DNA of 64,000 nt, taken from Terebella lapidaria. Its lineage: Eukaryota; Annelida; Polychaeta; Terebellida; Terebellidae. Below the pieces are notes generated by a model, which saw only the letters and a program-made list of their open reading frames with translations, was not told where the DNA came from and did not search any database. Made by a program: the position numbers and the translations under genes. The stretch lies in assembly GCA_949152475.1 (NCBI GenBank), contig OX424563.1, positions 14,481,001 to 14,545,000 on the forward strand, read 5' to 3'. Below, piece after piece: positions 32,776 to 43,900 of the stretch (position 1 is the first letter of the stretch; each line of letters opens with the position of its first letter).

Positions 32776-34140
32776 ATGTAATACAAGATGGCCGGCAAAA
32801 TATAGTGTCTACCCATTTCCCGGGTCCGAGATTATATATGTATTGATTTTAGAATTTGTAATCATTTTTTCAAGAATGCTGATTTATTAGGAATTACTAT
32901 CATCAATATCGTACTCATGAACACTGTAATATTGTAGAGTTCAAAACTGTAAAATACGTCATTGTATATTTTCTTGTTGAAAGGTATATTTTCTTGTTCA
33001 ACTTCATATTGAACTTCTTCAATATGAAGTTGAAAGGTACCTGTAACGTTAGTATATAGCGCTAAAAATAATTCTATGTCTGTATGAATTGGATATCTAC
33101 GCTAATTATATGGTTCAATAGCTGTAGATATAGCATCAATAGTCCCTGATAGGTGTCCTTTGTTGTCTTGTACCGTATCCGGAACTCCGGACTTGATCGA
33201 AGTCAAAATTAAACTCTCTTCTCAAGTGATAATCATTATACATTCCGAAATATGCATATTTGCAAGTCTCTGATCCACTATCGACCATGATTGTACACAA
33301 ACTACCAAAGCGAGGAAGGCTCAAGGGAGGTGTACCTTCTCCTCAAGCTTCACGCAAAATCGTGCACTCAATTGAGTATCAGTGGCGTCGTTGAATGCTT
33401 GGAGGGTGAGGTCGACCTTCCACTCCCTGAGGCCGACTTTACACTCAATGAGGATGAGGTGAGACTCAATGAGTGTGAGTGTGAGTGAGCTATCAGAATA
33501 CAGTATGATGTCGGACAGCTCAAGACAACGTTGTTGTACTGCAAGAGAATGCAGGGCAATGGTGAAGACATCATCAACTAATATGTCAATTCATCCAATA
33601 TAGCAGTACCAATATCATAGTACCATGTTCCATCATGTTCATGTGTTATAGCCAAGGAAGAAATTCTACATTATTGTTCTGTTTGTGATATAAAAAGTAT
33701 CCCAAGCATGTTGGTGAGTAATGCGTAATGCATAAGTGTATGAATAAATTCAAATAACAATATGTTCTTATCTGCTTTCCATCTCAATGAGATGCTGTCA
33801 TCATTTTAAATTGATATTATATAGCTAGAATAACACCAAAAATGGAATCTACATACCAAAATACCCTTGAAAGTAAGTATCACACATCTTTATAGCACAA
33901 TTAATTAGGAACTTGAATTTTCGGGGTGTGTTTAGCAGGCATCTTGGATTTATGTTAATTAACAAAACTAATCAAATCAAGCTCTATTTGTTCAAGGATT
34001 TATTGGGATTGCAAATAAGTAAAAGTCTCTATCAGAAATATCCAAGCAAGATCCACAATTGAGACCATAGAGGTGCAAAGGGGGCTATGTTCGGGAGATA
34101 TCTAAATAAATGTGTAGCGTGTACCATGTGTGCAGGTGTA

Positions 34141-34472
34141 CATGCATCAAAAGAAATAGCTTGATTGTATTTATTTTGGCCTAAATGGATTCCCTGTATA
34201 TGAAAACCTAGATATAGACCCCAAAATGAACATCCTAGGTTGACTCAGTCCGAAGTTATGGACATTTTAGTGAAAAATTATCTAAATTTGGCGGCCATCT
34301 TGGATGCATGCATCAAAAGAAATAGCTTGATTGTATTTATTTTGGTCTAAATTGATTCCCTGTATATGAAAACCTAGGTATAGACCCCAAAATGAACATC
34401 CTAGGTTGACTCAGTCCGAAGTTAAGGACATTTTAGTGAAAAATTATCTAAATTTGGCGGCCATCTTGTATT
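34141..34472 (+). repeat. 166-bp tandem duplication
   Basis: Two direct units starting catgcatcaaaagaaat at 34141 and 34307 differ by only a few bases and end in ggcggccatcttg. No coding. Confidence 0.9.
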
Positions 34473-36219
34473 TATGGACATATTCATATTATAAATATTT
34501 ATTTAACCACTGTTTTCTCATGTACAATGTATCAGGCCCCTACAATAAGCAGCAAAAGGTAACAAAGATTTTATTTTGTAGACCTATGCAGCCTAAAGTG
34601 AAGCAATCTCAAAATTCGAGATTTCGCGGGGCGGCCATTTTGAAAAATGGCCCGAAAACCAATTTTTGCAATGGATGCGCAACCGGAGACATATGTAATG
34701 TTTATTAGTATTAAAAAACCTTGAGAAAAAAGTTGGTTTTGGAGGATCATGGGGGAGGGGGGGTGCAAAGGGACCCCCCGTACATGCCCGACTATATGGA
34801 AACTCTGATATATATGGGTTTTTCTCGAAAGGGGGGGTTACTAGAGGGGGGGGGGTTACTTGGGTCAGGACCCCTCTAAATCCGCTACTGCTCAGTCTGG
34901 CCATGGTCTGGCGAGCGACTACGAATGACACATGAATGAAGACTTATCACGCATGCGTCATGGCGGTACCATGATATACTCTACTGTCTATAATGTGGCT
35001 CTGAGGAATCTTGGTGATTGCACCCTATTTGGTCATATTATGTACTAATATGTAGAATTAGTTGCATGTTGTATGAGGTTGAAAGTTTATATTTTGCATT
35101 GACTTTTTTTTAGTTCGTCGTACGCCCGATGAGTGTTTGATGTAAGATTGTCTTGAACTACTTCCCGTGAATATTACAGAACCGGCAACTTTACTTTCTC
35201 CACATATCAAATTGTCTTCCAAAAGATTGAGATAAACTTCATGAATGTGAACCTGCTGGCAAAAATTCATAATCAATGTAGTAATTAATGCATTTAAGGT
35301 ACCAACAACAATGTTAATTTATAGTGGAATGAATGTGATCGAACAGTTACAGAGTTCAGAATGGTCACGACACCATTTCTTTCGTGATGCCCATTTTGGC
35401 TTCTACCAATGTTCTCTTTGGCTTCTAAAGAACCCATTTTGGCTTCTACCAATGTTCTCTTTGGCTTCTACAGAACCGAATTATAATCTAACTTGATTCT
35501 ATTTTTCTTTTTAAATAAAATGTTTAGTCAATCAGGGTAGAATTCGAACCCTCGTTAAATATTATAATTTGTATCCATTTACGTCACGTAGGCCTTTTGA
35601 TCCGTTGGAAATATACATAATTAATATAACTCCCAGTCATTTTCTCATGACATCCGGCACAACTGACTGAGGGCAACATAATTACCCGGTTCACCAAGGA
35701 ATGATGGCGGGGTAGCGGCGTTTGCTGGGCGAACGTTCTATCTAACATGGTCATATTACAGCCTGGCATTATATTAGCCGGGCTGAATGATGTTCAATGG
35801 CGACCTGTTAGGCAATTAGCCGTTGGCAGTTGTAGTATAAAGTGGGAACCACGCAATAACACTTCGTATTGGTCAAGGTTGCAATGCAATTGTGGGGATT
35901 CATCTTTTAAATTGAATCATCGAATCCTCTGAAAGCGAATGGTTTCCTCCATGGATCAAATGTTTCCTAAGTGGAGTTAACTTTTGGTACACCGAAGAAA
36001 TAGTTTCATTTGCAATTACAAAAGTACTATAATATAAACATAGTATAACAAATACGAGCTACCTTATGACTGCGAGTTGTGTCCATTACATATATATATT
36101 CTTAGGTTACCGAACCTTTGGTTGGCGTGGCGTTACTTCCGTTGTCGTCCGTCTACATTTTTATATTGAAAGTTTAGGGTCGAATCTTTCTGAAAATTTG
36201 CACAAAATGCTTATAAAAC

Positions 36220-37074
36220 TACGGAAGCGTATTGCTATCAAGGGTGTAAAAAATATTATCTCGTATGTACGACTTATATCTCGTACGTACGACTTAATAA
36301 CCCGTACGTACGACTTAATAACTTGTACGTACGACTTATTAACTCGTATGTACGACTTGTTAACCCGTACGTACGACTTAATAACTCGTACGTACGACTT
36401 GTTAACCCGTACTTACGACTTAGTATCTCGTACGTACGACATAGTAACTCGTACATACGACTTATTAACTCCTACGTACGACTTATTAACTCATACGTAC
36501 AAGTTAGTAAGTCGTACTTATGAGATACTAAGTCATACGTATGAGTTATTAAGTCGTACATACGAGTTAATAAGTCGTACATACGACTTAATAAGTCGTA
36601 TGTATGAGATATAACTCATACGTACGAGATAAGAAGTTTTACACACTTGATAACAATACGCTTCCGTAGTGAAACGTATTGTTATCAAGTGTGTAAAAAA
36701 ATGTATCTCGTACATATGACTTATATGTCATATGTACGACTTATTAACTCGTACGTACGAGTTAATAAGTCGTACGTACGAGTTAGTAAGTCGTACGTAC
36801 GAGTTAGTAAGTCGTACGTACGAGTTAGTAAGTCGTACGTACGAGTTAGTAAGTCGTACGTACGAGTTAGTAAGTCGTACGTACGAGTTAGTAAGTCGTA
36901 CGTACGAGTTAGTAAGTCGTACGTACGAGTTAATAAGTCGTACGTACGAGTTAGTAAGTCGTACGTACGAGTTAATAAGTCGTACGTATGACTTAATAAG
37001 TCGTACATACGAGTTAGTAAGTCGTACGTACGAGATACAAATTTTTACACACTTGATAGCAATACGCTTCCGTA
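36220..37074. mobile_element. Double foldback element FB-3 with 21-bp GTACGTAC satellite arms
   Basis: taaaac flanks both sides (36214-36219 and 37075-37080). The ends are tacggaagcgtattgctatc and its complement, followed inward by a gtgtaaaaa spacer. The body is 21-bp tandem units (gtacgtac plus gacttaataac or its reverse). At about 36630-36700 two further end sequences lie back to back, so the structure is arm, inverted arm, arm, inverted arm: two foldback copies sharing one pair of outer target duplications. The core cgtacgtacg is a perfect palindrome. The apparent proteins (SRTYELV repeats on both strands) are artefacts of the 21-bp period. Confidence 0.85.
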
Positions 37075-37080
37075 TAAAAC

Positions 37081-37964
37081 CAATTGAAGGAGGTTTGTTT
37101 TCACAATGGCGGCCAATTTTAAGGAAAAAGTTAGCCCAAGGGCTGAGAACGGTTACCGGGCAACCCGGCCGGGCAATATATACCGGTATTTCAGTTTAAG
37201 GGTATTAAGCTCCTTTCATCAAAATCTGTTCAGTATTTTTTCCCCCAAACTTGGCCCAAATGGGACTTTCCCAGGTTAAATTCTCCTATACCTTTTAATG
37301 AGACACATTTTTCCCCAATATCTCACTCCATATTGAGATTGGGAATCAATTGTGGGCATATTGGAAACGATATGCTGTATATTTCGTGACCTTGAGCTTT
37401 GACCTCATTTTCAAGGTCAGAGAACAAAATGGCAAATATCTCGCTTATTATCAACTTAATAGGTTAGGAATCAACTGTGGACATATAAGAATGCTGAATA
37501 TTCTCGTGAATTCGACCTTGAGCATAAAATTACTAACATCTCGCTTACTATCAACTTTACAACTTGAAAATCAATTGTGAACATACAGGAAATGATATAT
37601 GCTGCATATGCTTGTGACTTCGAATTTGACCAGTGACCTTATTTTCAAGGTCTCGGGACAAAATGGCAAATATCTAAAATATAAAACATATATTGTCTCG
37701 TAACCTTTCCTAGCGTTTGGGCCAATTTTTAAGTACCTTCAAGAGAGAGAAAAGGGAAATTACGTAGCCATTACCTAAGGTGGCACCTAAAGTAAGGGGG
37801 TCACCTAGTTCCTGGCAGTCACTCCGTACGGTCCGCATCGGACCGTACGGAGTGACTGCCAGGAACTAGGGGGTCACCGTGCTAATTTTTGTTATACTCT
37901 CGTGTAGGTGAGCGATAATAGGAGAATTACAGTGAACTGGGGTCATCTAAAATTCGGCTGAAAG
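37081..37964. other. Non-coding stretch before LINE ORF1
   Basis: Three diverged direct units of about 100-120 bp (words ctcgcttactatcaactt, caattgtgaacata and tgaccttgagc) lie at about 37370-37680, followed by a perfect hairpin at 37804-37870 and the LINE 5' leader. The exact LINE start is not visible. Confidence 0.55.
37804..37870. repeat. Perfect 32-bp hairpin with 3-base loop
   Basis: The left arm 37804-37835 (beginning cctagttcctggcag) is exactly the reverse complement of 37839-37870, with cat as the loop. The arm itself contains the palindrome ccgtacgg. Confidence 0.97.
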
Positions 37965-40900
37965 ATGGCGATGTGCATGAGTCCAAACAGTCCAGGGACA
38001 GGAATGGTTCAATCCCCAATTCCGAGCGCAAATGAAGTAGCTGTAGAGATAGATACACTGCAGTTGACGGGCATGAACACAGATGGTAGACCGAATCCAG
38101 TGACCCCAGGACATTTATTGAGACTGATGCTTGACTTCAGAAATGAAGTAAGGGACTCTCTTACTAGCATCAAACAGGATATCTGTGAGTTACGTGACAC
38201 TGTGTCTAATCTCTCTGAGATGGAGCTCTGTGAACGGTAGGTAGTTCATGGTAAGCTGACGCGAAATTAGCTCCCACGAAATCTTATCCAGTGCAATTTT
38301 ATGCGACGGCCATGCGGCGGTCCGTCAGAGCCACCCTGTAGCGTCGCTTCACACTGTTTCTGTTTATGTGACGGGCAAGTGACGGTCCGTCGGATAGCCG
38401 TTGTAGCGCCACATAAGAACATTTCTCTTTCTCCAAGTGACGGCCAAGTGACGGTCCGTCACATGGACGTTATAGCGCCACATAAGAATTTTTCCCTTTC
38501 TCCAAGTGACGGGCAAGTGACGGTCCGTCGGATAGCCGTTGTAGCGCCACATAAGAATTTTTTTCTTTCTCCAAGTGACGGCCAAGTGACGGTCCGTCAC
38601 ATGGACCTTATAGCGCCACATAAGAATATCTCCCATTCTCCAAGTGACGACCAAGCGACGGTCCGTCACATGGACGTTATAGCGCCACATAAGAATTTTT
38701 CCCTTCCTCCAAGTGACGGGCAAGTGACGGTCCGTCAGATAGCCGTTGTAGCGCCACATAAGAATTTTTTTCTTTCTCCAAGTGACGGCCAAGTGACGGT
38801 CCGTCACATGGACGTTATAGCGCCACATAAGAATTTTTCCCTTTCTCCAAGTGACCTGCAAATGACGGTCCGTCAGATAGCCCTTGTAGCGCCACATAAG
38901 AAATATTCTCTTTCTCCAAGTGACGGGCAAGCGACGGTCCGTCAGATAGACGTTATAGCGCCACATAAGAATTTTTCCCTTTCTCCAAGTGACGACCAAG
39001 CGACGGTCCGTCAGATAGCCCTTGTAGCGCCACATAACAACATTTCTCTGTCTCCAAGTGACGGGCAAGTGACCGTCAGATAGGCCTTGGAGCGCCACAT
39101 AGCCATATTTCCCTTTCCCCAAGCGACGAGCAAGCGACGGTCCGTCAGATAGCCCTTGTGGCGCCACATAAGAATATTTCTCTGTCTCCAAGTGACGGGC
39201 AAGTGACCGTCAGATAGGCCTTGGAGCGCCACATAGGGAAACTACCCTTTCTCCAAGTGACGGGCAAGCGACGGTCCGTCACATAGACGTTATAGCGCCA
39301 CATAAGAATTTTTCCCTTTCTCCAAGTGACGACCAAGCGACGGTCCGTCGGATAGCCCTTGTAGCGCCACATAACAACATTTCTCTGTCTCCAAGTGACG
39401 GGCAAGTGACGGTCCATCACATGGACCTTATAGCGCCACATAGCAATATTTCCCTGCCCCAAGTGACGGGCAAGCGACGGTCCGTCACATAGACGTTATA
39501 GCGCCGCATAGCAATAATTCCCTTCCCCAAGTGACGGGCAAGTGACGGTCAGATAGCCCTTGTAGCACCACATAAACAATTTCTCTTTCTCCAAGTGACG
39601 GGCAAGTGACCGTCAGATAGGCCTTGTGGCGCCACATAGCAAGATTACCCTCTCTCCAAGTGACGGGGAAGTGACGGTCCGTCACATAGCCCTCGAAGCG
39701 CCACATAAGAATATTTTCTCTGCCCAAGCGACGAACAAGTGACGGTCCGTCAGATGACCCTTGTAGCGCCACATAAGAACATTTCTCTTTCTCCAAGTGA
39801 CGGGCAAGTGACCGTCAGATAGGCCTTGGAGCGCCACATAGCCATATTTCCCTTTCCCCAAGCGACGAGCAAGCGACGGTCCGTCAGATAGCCCTTGTAG
39901 CGCCACATAAGAATATTCCTCTGTCTCCAAGTGATGGGCAAGTGACCATCAGATAGGCCTTGGAGCACCACATAGCAAGATTACCCTTTCTCCAAGTGAC
40001 GAGCAATCGACGGTCCGTCAGATAGACCTTATAGCGCCACATAGCCAAATTTCCATTTCCCCAAGCGACGAGCAAGTGACGGTCCGTCACATAGCCCTTG
40101 TAGCGCCACATAAGAACATTTGTCTTCCTCCAAGTGACGTGCAAGTCACCTTCAGATAGGCCTTGGAGCACCACATACCAAGATTAGCCTATCTCTAAGC
40201 GACGGGCAAGTGACGGTCCGTCAGATAGACGTTATAGCGCCACAAAAGATTTCTCCCCTTTCTCCAAGTGACGGGCAAGTGACGGCCCGTCAGATAGAGC
40301 TGATACTCCCACATGAAAAACACTATTAACTTTGAAAACTGGACAATTTCTGATGCATTGGGACATATGTCCGGAAATCAAAGAATATTTTGAGAAATAA
40401 ATCTCTGCGTACATTGGGTGAGAAGCAAGTATTGTTTTCCTTGTGGACCTTTGATATCAGTAACATCAAACAATGACAAGCATTTCAAAGCAATATCCGA
40501 CCAAATGATAATGATCCCAACATTGGCACTGATTGTGCTTTAGATATAAACATCATAGAAGATGCTTATATTGTCAGTTATATGCAATTAGTGGATACTG
40601 CTGTCACAGATGACTTGGCTGATAAGCCTGAGACAAAAGACAATGGGGTTTATACAAACAGTGACATCAGACATGGGCCTGGGTGTTAATCAGCAATGTT
40701 CTTTCATTGTGGTGAAAAAGTAGCACCCCAATATTTCTACACATATTAAGGGGCATTTGACTGCCATATTTTAACTTGTTGGAATAAAACTTTGACTAGT
40801 CAAAGACATGTTCATTTATTCCTCAATATTATTCATTTTGGGCAATGGTTAATGATATCATGCTATACTTTCCTGGCAATCACATCACTGAATGTTGTTA

Positions 40901-43900
40901 CTTTTCTGCAAAATCTATCAGTTCTAGGTAATTAACTACTGTCGTTGCTGTAGGGGCTGAAATGTATGCAATATTTATTTGTATATGTAAATCAAATGAC
41001 ACATTGGAGTAGTGAAAGTAATGACTCCATCACAAATATTCTTAGTTAGAGCAGAAAAAGGCTTTCACGCATATCCATTGCCATTTGTTTTCAACTTACT
41101 GACACAAGTGTTAATGCAATGAACTAGTAAAACCAATGTGGTCTTAATCATCAATCATTTTCCAGTTACCATGGTAACCGTGGTAACAGCAGACCTATAT
41201 TTCTAGACATATCCAGTGTCATTCGTTTTCAAACAACTGGCACATATTCTAACTTGTTGGAATAAAGACGTTTACCAGTAAAGGTAATGTTCAGCTATAT
41301 CATTCCATTGTAACCAATGGTAACTGGTATCATGTCATACTTTCCTTTCAGTGGCATCACTGATTGTTGTTATTCTTTTGACAAATTTAGCAGTAGCAAA
41401 AAATGAACACTTTCGGGTTACAATTGTTGCAATTTATCATGTTTATCTGTATATGTAAATAAAATAACACACTGAAGTAGTAAAAGCAATGTTAACTAAA
41501 TCAGCAATATTCTTTCAGTTCGAGCGACCTATTTAGGATACCATTTCTTTGTACATAAAATAACACACTGAACTTGCAAAAGTGATGTTAACTTAATCAG
41601 CAATATTCTTCCAGTTAGAGCACACCTATATATTATGTACCATATAAATGGTGACTGTTTTGGAGGGGAACATGGCAAAATGTTCAATAATCAATAATTT
41701 TCCAGTTACCATGGTAACCGTGGTAACAGCAGACCTATATTTCTAGACATATCCAGTGTCATTCGTTTTCAAACAACTGGCACATATTCTAACTTGTTGG
41801 AATAAAGACGTTTACTAGTAAAGGTAATGTTCAGCTATTATCATTCAGACTGTTTTGGAGGGGAACATGGCAAAATGTTCCCTCGAGGAGACAATGTTAC
41901 CGGAGGCGAAGCCGAGGTTAACATTGCCTTTGAGGGGGAACATTTCCTGACAAACGAGTGACCATTTATTTTATTATACCGAATGTCACTGATTTTATCA
42001 TGACGTTATACACATATCTGCAAATGTACCTTCAAAGTCATTGTTGAAGTCGACAATTTTCTAAAGTCTTCGACGGCAGCGGTAAACTGAATCAGCAATA
42101 TTCTTCTAGTTAGAGCAAACCAATATGATACACAATTTCTTTGTACAAGTAAATAAAACAATGCACTGATTTGGTAAAAGTAATGTTAACTTAAATACAT
42201 GTAACACTATTCTTCCAGTTAGAGCAAACCTACATAGTATGTAGAATTTATTTGTACAAGTAAATGAAGGAAAGCACTGAAGTAATAAAACTAATGTTAA
42301 CATGATCAGCAATATTCTTCCAGTTAGAGCAAACCTACATATTATATAGAACTTATTTGTACCAGTAAAGAAACTAACACACTGAACTAATAAAACTAAG
42401 TTTAACTTAATCAGCAATATTCTTCAGTTAGAGCGAAGCCACGTAATATATAGAATTTATTTGCACAAGTAAATGAACTAACGTACTGAAGTAATAACAG
42501 TAATGTTAACTTAATGAGCAATATTCTTCCTGGTAGGGCAAACCTACATAGTATTTAGAATTTATTTGTACAAGTAAATAAACTAACGCACTGAACTAAT
42601 ATAAGTAATATATAATATATATAATAATAACTAATATGAACTTAATCAGTAATATTCTTCCAGTTATAGCAAACCTACATGGTATATAGAATTTATTTGT
42701 ACAAGTAAATAAACTAGAACACTGAACTAATAAAACTAATGTTAACTTAATCAGCGAAGTTCTTCCAGTTAGAGAAAACCTACATAGCATATAGATTTTA
42801 TTTGAACAAGTAAATGAAGTAATGCACTAAACTAATAAAACTACTGTTAACTTATTCAGCAATATTCTTCCAGTTGGAGCAAACCTATACATAGTATATA
42901 GAATTAATTTGTACAATGAATAAGCCAGCACCCTGAACTAATAAAAATAATGTTAATATGATCAACGATATTCTTCCAGTTAGAGTAAACCTATATAATA
43001 TGTACAATTTTGTGTTCAAGTAAAATAAATTAACACACTGAACCAATAACTGAATAAAGCTAATGTTAACTTAATCAGCACAATTCTTCCAGTTAGAGCG
43101 AACCTACATAGTATATAGAATTTATTTGTACAAGTAAATAAACTAACGCACTGAACTAATAAAACTAAGGTTAACATAATCAGCAATATTCTTCCAGTTA
43201 GAGCAAACCTACATATTATATAGAACTTATCTGTACCAGTAAATAAACTAACGCACTGAACTTATAAAACTAAGGTTAACTTAATCAGCAATATTCTTCC
43301 AGTTAAGCGAAGCTACGTAATACGTAGAATTTATTTGCACTTGTAAATGAACTAACGCACTGAAGTAATAACAGTAATGTTAACTTAATGAGCAATATTC
43401 TTCCAGGCAGGGCAGACCTACATAGTATATAGAATTTATTTGTACAAGTAAATAAACTAACGCACTGAACTAATATAACTAATAGATACATGTATATCTA
43501 TTGCATTCTGATGACCTCTGTGAATGGAAAGTACTGCAAAAGATATGATAATGATATTGTGAGTTCCCACCAAGACAGAACTGTCTGAATGTAGATACTG
43601 TAAAAAGACTAATTTTGGCAGCTATTACATTTGGCGGTTGTGTGCCCCACGTTATTTGGCGGATATTTAATTTGGCGGTTTCAAAACCATATATATTTCT
43701 TAACATGTGTCTACTTAATTTGGCGGACGATTTAATTTCGCGGTTTTTCCCCTACTGTAAAATCCGCCAAATAAATCGTCCGCCAATATTATTCGTTTTA
43801 CAGTATTAATTCCTTGACAGAGAAACAGACCCCATGGATGAAAGTTATTTTTCTGAAAAACAGACCCCATGGATGAAAATTATTGTCCTATAGTAAACAT

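Larger units (their letters stand above)
30338..36213. other. Non-coding stretch with scattered repeats
   Basis: No host gene recognised. It contains a triplicated catcacctttttac word (about 31530-31565), the inverted-repeat element at 32038, a 166-bp tandem duplication at 34141 and G-rich tracts near 34760-34860. Short frames here have no domain features. Confidence 0.5.

Noticed and set aside
33291-33488. Glu/Asp/Leu-rich plus-strand frame
   Set aside because: Driven by short tgagtg and gatgagg repeats; no homology or gene structure.
36066-37199. Long plus- and minus-strand frames with SRTYELV/LTRTYDL repeats
   Set aside because: They arise from a 21-bp non-coding tandem repeat that keeps all frames open; both strands give mirror products.
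38301-40174. Frames of up to 275 codons such as VRHMDVIAPHKNFSLSPSDGQ repeats
   Set aside because: By-products of the 69-bp satellite (23 codons); the same appears inverted at 45.0-46.0 kb.
42106-43491. Minus-strand frames with repeated CVSLFTCTNKFYILCRFA
   Set aside because: Shadow of the 104-bp tandem array in FB-4; interrupted at every change of period.
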